From: Roseibium sp.
GTDB taxonomy: Bacteria > Pseudomonadota > Alphaproteobacteria > Rhizobiales > Stappiaceae
Length of the DNA: 64,000 nucleotides
Assembly (NCBI GenBank): GCA_017643215.1
Contig: JAEPNV010000001.1
Coordinates: 62,001 to 126,000, forward strand
Direction of reading: 5' to 3'
Shown: positions 1-8,687 of the stretch, in pieces
How positions within the stretch are numbered: the stretch's first letter is position 1
How the letters are laid out: each line of letters starts with the position of its first letter
Notes under the pieces: generated by a model
Told to the model about the DNA's origin: nothing
Databases searched by the model: none
Seen by the model: only the letters and a program-made list of their open reading frames with translations
Made by a program: the position numbers and the translations under genes

Positions 1-2
1 AC

Positions 3-443
3 CTTGGCATCGACGCCGTCGTTGCCGGTGCGTTGCCGGCCGACAAACAGGATCTTGTCGCGCGTCTGCAATCCGAAGGACGGCAGGTGGCCATGGCGGG
101 CGATGGCGTCAACGATGCGCCGGCGCTTGCCAAGGCCGATGTGGGCATCGCAATGGGCACCGGCTCCGACGTGGCGCTGGAGAGCGCGGGTCTCACGCTG
201 CTCGCGGGTGATTTGACCGGATTGGTCAGGGCGCGGAAGCTGGCGCGGGCGACGATGAAAAACATCAAGCAGAACCTGTTTTTTGCCTTCGTCTACAATT
301 CCGCCGGAGTGCCGGTCGCTGCCGGTGTGCTCTATCCGGTTTTCGGTGCACTCTTGTCCCCGATGTTCGCGGCCGCGGCGATGAGCCTGTCGTCGGTTTC
401 GGTTATTTCCAACGCCTTGCGGCTCCGCCAACTCAAGCTATAG
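3..443 (+). CDS. copA: Copper-translocating P-type ATPase, C-terminal part (partial)
   Basis: The gene begins before the window; the reading frame is open from base 3 to a TAG at 441-443. The visible part holds the P-domain hinge motif [10 protein letters not shown], the following [12 protein letters not shown] segment typical of P1B heavy-metal ATPases, and the last two membrane helices, the final one containing [14 protein letters not shown]. Such pumps export Cu+ from the cytoplasm with ATP. The assignment to copper rather than another metal rests on the MSxxSVxxNALRL helix and on the CueR-type regulator starting 10 bases downstream, followed by a multicopper oxidase. The N-terminal metal-binding domains and the CPC motif lie outside the window, so ion specificity is not directly visible. 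Confidence 0.93.
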   Translation, partial: LGIDAVVAGALPADKQDLVARLQSEGRQVAMAGDGVNDAPALAKADVGIAMGTGSDVALESAGLTLLAGDLTGLVRARKLARATMKNIKQNLFFAFVYNSAGVPVAAGVLYPVFGALLSPMFAAAAMSLSSVSVISNALRLRQLKL

Positions 444-453
444 GGCTGGTTAG

Positions 454-843
454 ATGAATATCAGTTCGGCATCACAGCAATCGGGTTTGCCCCTGAAAAC
501 CATCCGCTACTACGAAGACATCAGCCTGGTCCGGCCTGCGCGGGCGGCGAACGGCTATCGCGATTACTCCCATGCCGACGTCCATTTGCTGAAATTTGTT
601 CAGCGGGCCCGCAGCCTCGGTTTCAGCATCGACGAGTGCCGGCTCCTGCTGTCGCTCTATCAGGATGAAAACCGGGCCAGCGCCGAAGTTAAAGCCCTCG
701 CGCTGGCCAAGATCGAGGAAATCGACAGCAAAATCGCCGATCTCAAGTCGCTGCGGGCAACGCTGTCGACGCTGGCCGCGCATTGCCACGGCGACAACCG
801 CCCGGACTGTCCGATCATTGACGATCTCGCGGGCCGGTCATGA
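454..843 (+). CDS. cueR: MerR-family copper-responsive regulator CueR
   Basis: This 129-aa protein has the MerR winged helix at the N terminus (residues about 1-70, with TIRYYEDISLVRP) followed by a dimerisation coiled coil. Two cysteines near the C terminus, C111 and C119, are spaced CX7C as in the Cu+/Ag+ sensors of the CueR/HmrR group. CueR activates copper export genes by distorting a promoter with a long -35/-10 spacer. It sits 10 bases after the copper ATPase and its TGA overlaps the ATG of the next gene, so it is co-transcribed with the genes it probably controls. The target promoter is upstream of the window and is not visible. The usual CueR length is about 130-140 aa. Confidence 0.9.
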   Translation: MNISSASQQSGLPLKTIRYYEDISLVRPARAANGYRDYSHADVHLLKFVQRARSLGFSIDECRLLLSLYQDENRASAEVKALALAKIEEIDSKIADLKSLRATLSTLAAHCHGDNRPDCPIIDDLAGRS

Positions 844-1265
844 AGAAGACCGTCGGCGCGGTCGTGGCCGTTCTTTTGCTGGTGGCCGCCGCCGGGTGGT
901 GGCAGGGCCGACAAGAGGACAACAGGCCTCGCCAAACAACCCAAGCAGCGCCAATGGTTGCGGTCGCGGTTCCGGAGCTCACCGGTTTGGCCCGCCAGGG
1001 CGCGGACGTGTTTGAAGGCAATTGCGCCGGGTGCCACGGCGCCAATGGTGCGGGCAACGAGGGATATGGCCCGCCACTGGTCCATCCGATCTACCGGCCG
1101 AACCATCACGCGGACGGCTCGTTTTTCGTGGCAGTGCAAAACGGTGTTCGGGCCCATCATTGGACATTCGGCGATATGCCGCCGGTAGCCGGTCTGAGCC
1201 AGAGCGATGTCTCAAAAATCGTCACCTACATCCGTGAGTTGCAACGCCGGAACGGCGTGTTTTAG
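840..1265 (+). CDS. Membrane-anchored class I cytochrome c
   Basis: The 141-aa protein starts with a positively charged N terminus and one hydrophobic helix (residues about 5-20), with no clear signal-peptidase site, suggesting a membrane-anchored periplasmic domain. A single haem-binding motif, CAGCH, lies near residue 62, and the methionine of DMPPV in the last third is the probable sixth ligand. It overlaps the cueR stop codon by four bases (ATGA) and is followed five bases later by the cytochrome c' gene. Its position before a multicopper oxidase suggests it could exchange electrons with that enzyme or take part in periplasmic copper redox chemistry; that role is inferred from context only. 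Confidence 0.85.
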   Translation: MKKTVGAVVAVLLLVAAAGWWQGRQEDNRPRQTTQAAPMVAVAVPELTGLARQGADVFEGNCAGCHGANGAGNEGYGPPLVHPIYRPNHHADGSFFVAVQNGVRAHHWTFGDMPPVAGLSQSDVSKIVTYIRELQRRNGVF

Positions 1266-1276
1266 GGAGCTTGTTC

Positions 1277-1741
1277 ATGACTTTAAGACCCAAGGCGTTC
1301 GCTTTGGTTTTGGCCATTGGAATTGCCGGCGTGACAACGGCCGTCCTCGCGCACCAAGGCGCGACCGGTGTGGTCAAGGAACGCATGGACGGAATGGGCA
1401 TGCTTCAAGAGGCCGTCAAGCAAGTCGGTCAGATGCTGCGCGGCAATGGCGCCATCGACCCGGAAACGACACGAAGGGCCGGTCAAGCCCTTCAAGCGCA
1501 TGCCGGTTCTCAGATGACGGACTTGTTTCCAGAAGGCAGTTTGATGCCACCGTCGGAGGCCCTGGACGTGATTTGGACGGACTGGGCGGAATTTGAGCGG
1601 CTGGCCGCTGAGCTCGACCGGGCGGCGCAGGGGCTTAGCAGCGCCGCAGCGTCGAACCGTGCCGGCGTGCAAGCCGCTTTTGCCGACGTGGCGTCCACTT
1701 GTAAGGCCTGCCATGAAAAGTTCCGTGAGAAGAAGGACTAA
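1277..1741 (+). CDS. Cytochrome c' (class II cytochrome c)
   Basis: The protein has a cleavable-looking signal peptide ending near VLAHQ and a single haem site CKACH close to the C terminus, the arrangement of class II cytochromes c (four-helix bundle, haem at the end). Class II members bind NO/CO or accept electrons in the periplasm; cytochrome c556-type proteins have the same layout. ATG 1277 was chosen because an AGGGAG ribosome site precedes it; a TTG two codons upstream is the alternative. It lies between another cytochrome c and the multicopper oxidase, with only three bases to the latter, so the three periplasmic redox proteins are probably one operon. Confidence 0.85.
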   Translation: MTLRPKAFALVLAIGIAGVTTAVLAHQGATGVVKERMDGMGMLQEAVKQVGQMLRGNGAIDPETTRRAGQALQAHAGSQMTDLFPEGSLMPPSEALDVIWTDWAEFERLAAELDRAAQGLSSAAASNRAGVQAAFADVASTCKACHEKFREKKD

Positions 1742-1744
1742 ACC

Positions 1745-3181
1745 ATGCTGCGTGCGCGCCGATTGTCCCAACCCGCCGATTTGAGCAGGCTGTCCCGCCG
1801 GGCGGTCTTGCGCGGTGGGGCCGCAGCCCTGTCGGCGGGCTTGGCCGGCATAGCGCTGCCCAGACCTGTGCGCGCGGAAGGCGGTGTCCTGACATTGACG
1901 GCCGAACCATTTCAACACGGGCTCTATCCTGAAAGCGGCGCGCTGTCGGACCTATGGGGCTTTAACGGCCAGGTGCCGGGACCGGAAATCAGGGTTGGTC
2001 GCGGCGAACGCGTACGTGTCCGCCTGATCAACCGGCTTGAAGAACCAACGTCGATCCATTGGCACGGCGTTCGCATCGCCAATGGCATGGATGGCGTTGC
2101 CGGATTGACGCAGGAACCGGTCCCGCCGGGCGGGACCTTTGATTATGATTTTGAGGTCCCGGACGCCGGCACCTATTGGTATCACGCCCATGCCGAAAGC
2201 TGGAACCAGGTCGGGCGCGGCCTTTACGGCCCGCTCATAATCGAAGGCGATACGCCGGAATTCGACCGCGATCACGATCTGGTCCTGATTGCCGATGATT
2301 GGCGGCTCGACCAGGACGGCCGGTTTGACGCTGAAAGTCTCGGCTCATTGCGCGACTGGAGCCATGCCGGGCGCCTCGGCAACTGGTTGACGGTCAATGG
2401 CATCAGCAATCCCGAATTCGACCTTGTGGCCGGCGAGGCTTACCGCCTGCGGCTGACCAATGCATCGAATGCCCGGATACTCGAAATCGATCCGCGGCGG
2501 ATCGGCGGAACCCTGGTCGCGCTCGATGGCCAGCCGCTGGCACACAGCGAGGATTTCGATGCGGATGTCTTGTCGCTCGGACCGGGTCAGCGGATTGATG
2601 TTGTCGTGGTCCCCAAACCTGGCCGCGACCTGTCGCTCACCGAGATTTCGACCGGCCGTCCCTTCGAATTCGCCCGGTTCAAGGTCACAGGGTCAGGCCC
2701 TGCAGATCGGCCGGCCATCCCCGTCCTTCGCCCGAACGCCCTGACGGCTCCGAATTTGGCGGAGGCACGGACTGTCGTCCTCGACATGACCGGCGGTGCC
2801 ATGGGCGGCATGGGCGAAATCCGCTACAGGGGTGAGCTCCTCGATCGGGACGCGGTGATGCGGACGGGTCAGGTCTGGGCGTTCAACGGGGTTGCCAATC
2901 GCTCCGAGACGCCGCTGTTTTCCGCCCCGCGCGGCGAAACGATCATTCTGGAAATCCGCAACCAGACGGCCTGGCCCCATGCCATGCACACCCATGGCCA
3001 CCATTTTCAGGTCCTGACCAGTGATGACAGTCTTGGTCCCTGGCGCGACACGGTTTTGATTGGTCCGCGCGACACGATCCGGATAACACTGGCCGCCGAC
3101 AATCCGGGCAAGTGGTTGTTTCACTGTCACATGCTGGAGCACGCGGCGGCTGGCATGAACACATGGTTTGAAGTAACCTGA
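1745..3181 (+). CDS. Tat-exported multicopper oxidase (CueO/CopA-like)
   Basis: The 478-aa protein begins with a twin-arginine signal (LSRRAVLRGG, residues 16-25) and a hydrophobic stretch ending near VRAEG. All four copper-binding motifs are present: HWHG at 105-108, WYHAH at 145-149, HTHGHHF near 415-421, and HCHxxxH at 460-466 with the type-1 axial methionine M471. Three cupredoxin domains are expected. Such enzymes oxidise Cu+ (or Fe2+, phenols) and reduce O2 to water in the periplasm, lowering copper toxicity. The stretch GGAMGGMG before domain 3 is a very short Met-containing segment compared with the long Met-rich helix of CueO. Its place at the end of a copA-cueR operon supports a copper role. 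Confidence 0.92.
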   Translation: MLRARRLSQPADLSRLSRRAVLRGGAAALSAGLAGIALPRPVRAEGGVLTLTAEPFQHGLYPESGALSDLWGFNGQVPGPEIRVGRGERVRVRLINRLEEPTSIHWHGVRIANGMDGVAGLTQEPVPPGGTFDYDFEVPDAGTYWYHAHAESWNQVGRGLYGPLIIEGDTPEFDRDHDLVLIADDWRLDQDGRFDAESLGSLRDWSHAGRLGNWLTVNGISNPEFDLVAGEAYRLRLTNASNARILEIDPRRIGGTLVALDGQPLAHSEDFDADVLSLGPGQRIDVVVVPKPGRDLSLTEISTGRPFEFARFKVTGSGPADRPAIPVLRPNALTAPNLAEARTVVLDMTGGAMGGMGEIRYRGELLDRDAVMRTGQVWAFNGVANRSETPLFSAPRGETIILEIRNQTAWPHAMHTHGHHFQVLTSDDSLGPWRDTVLIGPRDTIRITLAADNPGKWLFHCHMLEHAAAGMNTWFEVT

Positions 3182-3312
3182 GCCATCTATTCCCATAGCG
3201 GATCTGGATTCGCGCATCTTGCCAAAGCGGATTTCCTGGCCTACCTGCAGGGCGTGCTGACGCGGCGCAGTTTCGCGCGGCCCCGGTGTCTGACCATGGA
3301 GCTCCCTCCCGC

Positions 3313-3933
3313 ATGACCATCCGTTACCACAAAAACGATTTGCCGGACCTGACCCACTATCATTCGGCGAATACGGTCGCGGTCGATTCAGAAACTCTGG
3401 GTCTGAACCTTCAGCGGGACCGCTTGTGCGTGGTGCAGCTTTCGCCGGGTGATGGCAGCGCGGATGTCGTTCAGATCGAAAAGGGACAAGAAGCCGCGCC
3501 GGTGCTTGAGCAGCTCCTGACCGATCCGTCCAAGACCAAGATCTTCCACTACGCGCGATTTGACGTGGCCATATTGCGGCGCAATCTCGGCATTGCCGTC
3601 AATCCCGTCTGGTGCACGAAGATCGCATCCAAACTGGCCCGGACCTACACGGATCGCCACGGCTTGAAGGACATCACCCGCGAACTGCTCACCGTCGAAC
3701 TGTCGAAGCAGCAGCAAAGCTCCGACTGGGCGGCGGCGGAATTGAGCGAGGCTCAACTGGCGTATGCGGCATCGGATGTCCTTTATCTGCACGAATTGAA
3801 AGCGAAGCTGGAATTCATGCTGGCGCGGGAAAACAGGATGCACCTGGCCGACGCCTGTTTCGGCTTTTTGCCAACGCGCGCCGAACTGGATCTTGGTGGC
3901 TGGGAAGACACGGATATCTTCGCCCATTCGTGA
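3313..3933 (+). CDS. rnd: Ribonuclease D, short single-domain form
   Basis: The 206-aa product is a DEDDy 3'-5' exonuclease domain: AVDSETLG carries the first D and E, HYARFDVAIL the second D, and the third motif is YAASDVLYL with the catalytic Tyr/Asp. The HRDC domains of the E. coli enzyme are missing, as is usual for alphaproteobacterial RNase D of about 200 aa. It trims the 3' ends of tRNA precursors and other small RNAs. ATG 3313 is preceded by GGAG at 3298; a GTG at 3286 would add nine residues. It lies 132 bases after the copper operon and 60 bases before lptC and is not obviously part of either operon. Confidence 0.9.
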   Translation: MTIRYHKNDLPDLTHYHSANTVAVDSETLGLNLQRDRLCVVQLSPGDGSADVVQIEKGQEAAPVLEQLLTDPSKTKIFHYARFDVAILRRNLGIAVNPVWCTKIASKLARTYTDRHGLKDITRELLTVELSKQQQSSDWAAAELSEAQLAYAASDVLYLHELKAKLEFMLARENRMHLADACFGFLPTRAELDLGGWEDTDIFAHS

Positions 3934-3993
3934 CACACCGGGTATAGTACGGCGATCCCGGCGCAGTAGCGCCTTCTGGCAAGGGCACGGGAT

Positions 3994-4665
3994 GTGAGCA
4001 TCGAAACGGCACATCAAACGCAATGGATCGCGCGGCCGGGAGCGGATCGGCGTGAATCCGCTGCACAAAGGGCGGCACGCCGGCACAGCCGGCTTGTGCG
4101 CGCTTTACGCGTTCTGTTGCCGGCCGTGTGCCTGTTGATATTCGGAGGTATGGCGGGCCTCGTCATACTGTTCAATGTGCTGGGCAGTTTCGGTGCCAGC
4201 AACATCAGCCTGACCGGAGACGGACTGGTCATGGACCGGCCCGAGTTGTCCGGTCACGACGGCGACCGGTCCTATCATGTGTCGGCCTTGCGCGCGATTC
4301 AGCGGCTCACGGATCCGCGGATCATTGATTTGGAGACGATCCGTGCCGATATCGTTCTAAACGCCGATCAGCAAGCCAGGATCAGGGCCCTGCGCGGCAC
4401 GTATAACAACGCCGAAGAAACCTTGAGGCTTTATGACGGCATTCAACTGGAGTGGAGCGAAGGCTACACGGTAAATCTGGCGGATGTCGAACTGGATTTG
4501 AACTCGGGCGCGTTGCGCACCGACCAGCCACTGTCCATCCGGTCCGATTTGGGCAGCATTCGCGCTGGTCACCTGATTTACGATGAGGCGGATGGCGTTG
4601 TGAGGTTTACGGACGGGATCAGGATGACGCTTAATCCTGCCGCCGCCGGTGAAGAGAAAGAATGA
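3994..4665 (+). CDS. lptC: LPS export ABC transporter periplasmic protein LptC
   Basis: The 223-aa protein starts at GTG 3994, has a basic N-terminal stretch (about 40 residues) and one transmembrane helix (about residues 45-68, VLLPAVCLLIFGGMAGLVIL), then a periplasmic beta-rich domain of the LptC/OstA type. LptC passes lipopolysaccharide from the LptBFG transporter to LptA. Its stop overlaps the start of lptA by four bases and lptB follows, the standard alphaproteobacterial order. The sequence itself is weakly conserved, so the call depends on topology and operon position as well as the repeated GxIRAGHLIYDE-type strands near the C terminus. Confidence 0.88.
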   Translation: MSIETAHQTQWIARPGADRRESAAQRAARRHSRLVRALRVLLPAVCLLIFGGMAGLVILFNVLGSFGASNISLTGDGLVMDRPELSGHDGDRSYHVSALRAIQRLTDPRIIDLETIRADIVLNADQQARIRALRGTYNNAEETLRLYDGIQLEWSEGYTVNLADVELDLNSGALRTDQPLSIRSDLGSIRAGHLIYDEADGVVRFTDGIRMTLNPAAAGEEKE

Positions 4666-5207
4666 TCATGAGAACATGGATTGTTCGCGCACTGGCTTTC
4701 GCGGCCTTCGCCCTACTGCCATTCGCGTTCGCGCAAGCCCAGACGTTTTCCAACGCTTTCGCCGGATTTGGGTCAAACGAGAACGAGCCGATCCAGATCG
4801 AGGCCGGTGAGCTGCAGGTCGAGGACAAGACCAACAGCGCCACCTTTGTCGGCAACGTCGTGGTCTCGCAAGGGGATACCCAGCTCAAGACCCAACGATT
4901 AAAGGTCTATTACGACGGCTCGGCCGACGGCAGCGTCCAGCAGCGGATTTCCCGTCTGGAGGCGCTCGGCCGGGTCTATATCGCCTCGAAGGACCAGACC
5001 GCGACCGGGGATCAGGCAAGTTTTGACATGAACCGGCAGGTGATGGTCATGACCGGCAAGGAAGTCGTGTTGAGCCAGGGGCCGAATGTCGTTGTGGGCA
5101 GCCGCTTGACGATCAATTTAAAGACCGGAAAAGCGGACCTGCAAGCGCCCGATACCGGGCGTGTCCGGGTTCTCATTCAACCCAACAGCCTCGGCGACGG
5201 CCAGTAG
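4662..5207 (+). CDS. lptA: LPS transport periplasmic protein LptA
   Basis: The 181-aa protein has a cleavable signal peptide (ending near AQAQ) followed by the OstA-like beta-jellyroll: PIQIEAGELQVEDKTNSATF and FVGNVVVSQGDTQLK are characteristic. It forms the periplasmic bridge that carries LPS from LptC to LptDE. The start overlaps the stop of lptC (ATGA). A second in-frame ATG at 4668 is an equally possible start, as the two lie two codons apart. The gene ends 52 or 79 bases before lptB depending on the lptB start chosen. Confidence 0.93.
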   Translation: MIMRTWIVRALAFAAFALLPFAFAQAQTFSNAFAGFGSNENEPIQIEAGELQVEDKTNSATFVGNVVVSQGDTQLKTQRLKVYYDGSADGSVQQRISRLEALGRVYIASKDQTATGDQASFDMNRQVMVMTGKEVVLSQGPNVVVGSRLTINLKTGKADLQAPDTGRVRVLIQPNSLGDGQ

Positions 5208-5259
5208 CCGCGACATGCCGGGTGTTGACAGCCGGTCGTGAGCCACGTCTAACGAATCG

Positions 5260-6084
5260 GTGCAACTGGCCAATGGATCCCGACACGTGAAATTCACGCC
5301 TTTTGATGTCAATGGCGCGCAATCGAATGCGATCGGTGCTGAACACGGGGACGGCGAGAACAACGGCGCGCTGTTGGTGGCGGGAATCGGCAAGACCTAC
5401 GGCCGCCGCCAGGTTGTCAAACATGTCAGTCTTACCGTCAATCCGGGCGAGGCGGTCGGTCTTCTGGGTCCCAATGGCGCGGGAAAAACAACCACCTTTT
5501 ACATGATTACCGGATTGATCCGGCCCGACCAGGGCCAGATTTCCCTGGACGGGTTTGATATTACCCGGATGCCCATGTACCGCCGGGCGCGCCTCGGCAT
5601 CGGGTACTTGCCGCAAGAGGCGTCGATCTTCCGTGGATTGACCGTTGAGGAAAACATCCGCGCTGTTCTGGAAGTGATTGAGCCAAATCGGAAAAAACGG
5701 CTTGAGGAACTGGACAGCCTTTTGGCAGAATTCGGCCTGACCCATCTGCGGAAGTCGCCGGCGATCGCATTGTCAGGCGGCGAGCGGCGGCGGGTAGAAA
5801 TCGCCCGGGCGCTTTCAAGCCGGCCGTCCTTCATGTTGCTCGACGAGCCCTTCGCCGGCATCGATCCGATTGCGGTCGGCGATATTCAGCAATTAGTCCG
5901 GCATCTGACCCAGCGCGGGATCGGTGTTCTGATCACGGACCATAATGTCCGGGAAACGCTCGGATTGATTGACCGGGCCTACATCATCGCGGCCGGCGAG
6001 GTTTTGACCGAGGGGCTGCCGTCCGACATCGTCACCAACCCGGATGTCCGCAGGTTATATCTCGGCGAGCAATTTACTCTTTGA
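5260..6084 (+). CDS. lptB: LPS export ABC transporter ATP-binding protein LptB
   Basis: This is the ATPase that powers LPS extraction by LptFG. It shows Walker A (GPNGAGKTT), Q-loop (LPQEASIF), signature (LSGGERRRVEIAR), Walker B (FMLLDEPFAGIDP) and the H-loop (ITDHNV), all highly typical of LptB. No ATG lies in frame near the front. GTG 5260 gives 274 aa, while GTG 5287 gives 265 aa, closer to the usual family length; the extra residues before ALLVAGIGKTYG are unconserved either way. The gene lies between lptA and rpoN, the common order in Proteobacteria. Confidence 0.94.
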   Translation: MQLANGSRHVKFTPFDVNGAQSNAIGAEHGDGENNGALLVAGIGKTYGRRQVVKHVSLTVNPGEAVGLLGPNGAGKTTTFYMITGLIRPDQGQISLDGFDITRMPMYRRARLGIGYLPQEASIFRGLTVEENIRAVLEVIEPNRKKRLEELDSLLAEFGLTHLRKSPAIALSGGERRRVEIARALSSRPSFMLLDEPFAGIDPIAVGDIQQLVRHLTQRGIGVLITDHNVRETLGLIDRAYIIAAGEVLTEGLPSDIVTNPDVRRLYLGEQFTL

Positions 6085-6154
6085 TGTCAGTTTCGCGAAT
6101 AAGCTATAAGCAAGAAGCGGACCAACTGACCTGAAAGAGACAACGCGGGAATAA

Positions 6155-7702
6155 ATGGCACTTTCGACAAAGCTGGAAATGCGTCAGAGCCAGTCTCTGA
6201 TCATGACGCCGCAGCTGATGCAGGCGATCAAACTTCTCCAGCTGTCCAATCTCGATTTGATGGCCTACGTGGATGCGGAGCTGGAGCGAAATCCGCTCCT
6301 GGAAAAGCCGGAAGGAGATGCCCTGTCGTCCACCGATGCCGACCGTGAGCAGGAGTCAGCGCCCGAAAGCGGGGAGACCGTGGAGCTCGGCCCTCCGGGC
6401 GAAGAGCCTCAGACCGGCGATTGGATGGAAAGTCAGCTTGAGACCGCTTCTGAATCAATCGCTTCGAGAATGGACACCGATCTGGGCAATGTGTTCCCGG
6501 ATGAGCCTGGCACAATGTCGGGCAAGGAAACGCCGACCCTGACTGCGGGCGAAAGCTATAAGAGCAAAGGCGGCGGCGATACGGATGGCTACAATCTGGA
6601 AGCCTTCGTGGCCGAAGCGGAGTCGCTTGCGCAATTGCTGGAAGATCAGATGCACATGGCGTTCACCGAGGCTGCCGATAAGCTGATCGCCGGGCATCTG
6701 ATCAATTCTCTCGACGACAACGGATATCTCGATCTCAACCTGGAAGAGGCATCCGACCAGCTTGGCGTGACCTTGGACCGTATGGAGGAGGTGCTGGCCG
6801 TTGTTCAAACATTTGAACCGGCCGGTGTCTTCGCCCGCGGTCTAGCCGAGTGCCTCAAGCTTCAGTTGATCGACCGGAACCGCTATGACCCGGCCATGGC
6901 CGCGCTCATCGACAACATCGAACTGCTAGCGCGCCGCGATCTTGCCGCCTTGCGCCGGGTGTGCGGGGTCGATGAGGAAGATCTTGTGGAGATGATCCAC
7001 GAAATCAGGGCCCTCGACCCGAGGCCGGGAAGCGTTTACGGCATTGCGCCCGTTCAGCCGGTCATCCCAGATGTGTTCGTCCGCCGGGCGAATGACGGTG
7101 GGTGGGCGGTCGAGCTGAACGGCGAAACACTGCCGCGGGTTTTGGTGAACCAAACCTACTACGCGACAATTACCCGGACGGCGCGAGACGAGACCGAAAA
7201 GCAGTATCTGACCGATTGCCTTCAGACCGCAAATTGGCTGGTGAAAAGCCTGGACCAGCGCGCGAAAACGATTCTCAAGGTCTCGACGGAGATCGTCCGC
7301 CAACAGGACGGATTTCTCGCCCTTGGCATTGAGCATTTAAAACCGCTCAATCTCAAAACGATCGCGGACGCAATCGGTATGCATGAATCAACGATCAGTC
7401 GCGTGACATCGAACAAGTACATGGCCACACCGCGCGGCATCTTCGAGCTGAAATACTTCTTCACATCGGCGATTTCGGCAACCGGAGGCGATGATGCGCA
7501 TTCGGCTGAGGCGGTGCGCTACAAGATCAAACAGCTGATCGACGCCGAAGCGCCGGACGCCATCTTGTCCGATGACGCCATTGTGAAGATCCTGAAGGCG
7601 GACGGTGTGGATATTGCCCGGCGCACGGTCGCAAAATACCGGGAAGCGATGAAACTTGGATCCTCGGTCCAGCGCCGCCGGGAAAAGCGCGTCAAACTTT
7701 GA
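6155..7702 (+). CDS. rpoN: RNA polymerase sigma-54 factor
   Basis: The 515-aa protein has the Gln/Leu-rich activator-interacting region I at the N terminus (MRQSQSLIMTPQLMQAIKLLQ is split here as MRQSQSLIMTP and QLMQAIKLLQ), an acidic region II, a core-binding domain and a C-terminal DNA-binding domain. The invariant RpoN box ARRTVAKYRE is at 488-497. Sigma-54 recognises -24/-12 promoters and needs AAA+ activators, typically for nitrogen, C4-dicarboxylate and flagellar genes. It follows lptB by 70 bases and precedes hpf and ptsN, the usual arrangement that couples sigma-54 to the nitrogen phosphotransferase system. Confidence 0.97.
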   Translation: MALSTKLEMRQSQSLIMTPQLMQAIKLLQLSNLDLMAYVDAELERNPLLEKPEGDALSSTDADREQESAPESGETVELGPPGEEPQTGDWMESQLETASESIASRMDTDLGNVFPDEPGTMSGKETPTLTAGESYKSKGGGDTDGYNLEAFVAEAESLAQLLEDQMHMAFTEAADKLIAGHLINSLDDNGYLDLNLEEASDQLGVTLDRMEEVLAVVQTFEPAGVFARGLAECLKLQLIDRNRYDPAMAALIDNIELLARRDLAALRRVCGVDEEDLVEMIHEIRALDPRPGSVYGIAPVQPVIPDVFVRRANDGGWAVELNGETLPRVLVNQTYYATITRTARDETEKQYLTDCLQTANWLVKSLDQRAKTILKVSTEIVRQQDGFLALGIEHLKPLNLKTIADAIGMHESTISRVTSNKYMATPRGIFELKYFFTSAISATGGDDAHSAEAVRYKIKQLIDAEAPDAILSDDAIVKILKADGVDIARRTVAKYREAMKLGSSVQRRREKRVKL

Positions 7703-8035
7703 CAGTGCCTTCAAGGCTGCCGCCTCAAGGCAGGCGGAAATCGAACAAGTGCAACCGTCCAACGCAACTCGGTTATCCACATTCGCGGCAGTTCCGGATT
7801 TATTGACTGTTTTTGGACCGGCGGACGTCCTAAATGATCGTAGGACAGGCGACCGGCGGCAAGCAGTCCATGCCGTTTGACATGCCCAAGGCCCCGCCTT
7901 ATACGGGCGGGCGCGGAAGGGGATGGCGCTGAAGCGCCGAGTGGTTCATTCTGTAGGCGTGAAACGCACACCGTTTCAAGCGCTGGCGGAACGAGCCGGC
8001 GGCCGTTAGGTCCAAACAAGAAAAAAGGGGTCCCC
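7703..8035 (+). promoter_or_regulatory. 333-base rpoN-hpf intergenic region with three inverted repeats
   Basis: No coding sequence is supported here. Three hairpin-forming repeats are visible: GTCCTA/TAGGAC at 7827-7846 with an 8-base loop, a CCCGCC-ATAC-GGGCGGG-like element near 7895-7915, and GGCGCTGAAGCGCC near 7924-7937. GGGG at 8027-8030, six bases before the hpf ATG, is a weak ribosome site. The length compared with neighbouring spacers suggests that hpf has its own promoter or is controlled by its leader; no -35/-10 or -24/-12 pair could be assigned with confidence. Confidence 0.45.
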
Positions 8036-8623
8036 ATGGCTTTGCGGATTTCGGGTAAGAACGTGGATGTTGGTGATGCGCTGCGCACCCACATCACAGA
8101 TCGGATCGAAGACGCGCTGTCGAAGTACTTCAACGGCGGCTATACCGGTCATGTCACCCTGAGCCGGGAAGGTGCCGGTTTCAAGACCGAGTGCGCGCTG
8201 CATCTGGACACCGGAATTGTGTTGCAGGTCTCCGCACAGGATCACGATCCGCGCGCCAGCTTTGATCTGTCGGCAGACAAGATCGAAAAACGGCTGCGCC
8301 GGTACAAGCGGAAGCTGAAGGACCACCACGCCAACAACGGCAATGACAAGAACATCTTCGAGGCAGCCTCCTATGTGCTGGCCTCGCCGGACGATGACGA
8401 GGAAGTGCCGGCAGACTTCACGCCACTTGTGATTGCCGAGACCGCCGCGAAGGTCAAAACCCTGACGGTTGGCATGGCCGTTATGGAGCTGGATTTGACT
8501 GAAGCACCGGTTGTCCTGTTCAAAAACGCGGCAAATGGCGGCATCAACGTTGTATACCGCCGGGCGGACGGCAATATTGGGTGGATAGACCCGGCACTGG
8601 TGTCGCAAGCTGCGGCCGAATAG
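8036..8623 (+). CDS. hpf: Ribosome hibernation promoting factor, long form
   Basis: The 195-aa protein combines the N-terminal S30AE/YfiA domain (ISGKNVDVGDALRTHI start, then a basic helix RLRRYKRKLKDHH) with a C-terminal dimerisation domain (VVLFKNAANGGINVVYRR). Long-form HPF dimerises 70S ribosomes into inactive 100S particles in stationary phase. ATG 8036 was chosen because the conserved domain starts there; the frame is open upstream but the extension is low complexity. It lies between rpoN and ptsN, its usual neighbours. Confidence 0.95.
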   Translation: MALRISGKNVDVGDALRTHITDRIEDALSKYFNGGYTGHVTLSREGAGFKTECALHLDTGIVLQVSAQDHDPRASFDLSADKIEKRLRRYKRKLKDHHANNGNDKNIFEAASYVLASPDDDEEVPADFTPLVIAETAAKVKTLTVGMAVMELDLTEAPVVLFKNAANGGINVVYRRADGNIGWIDPALVSQAAAE

Positions 8624-8639
8624 CGAACCGAAACGAGCT

Positions 8640-8664
8640 GGCCGGCTGCCGTGCGGCGCCGGCC
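8640..8664 (+). other. GC-rich hairpin in the hpf-ptsN spacer
   Basis: GGCCGGC at 8640-8646 pairs perfectly with GCCGGCC at 8658-8664, leaving an 11-base loop. There is no following T-run, so it is not a classical terminator. It may stabilise the upstream hpf message or attenuate ptsN. The start of ptsN lies 24 bases downstream. Confidence 0.5.
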
Positions 8665-8687
8665 GATAGCAACGCGTAGGCGAGATA

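Noticed and set aside
8640..8664. Considered as a rho-independent terminator between hpf and ptsN
   Set aside because: The stem is strong, but no T-run follows on either strand, so it is reported only as a hairpin.
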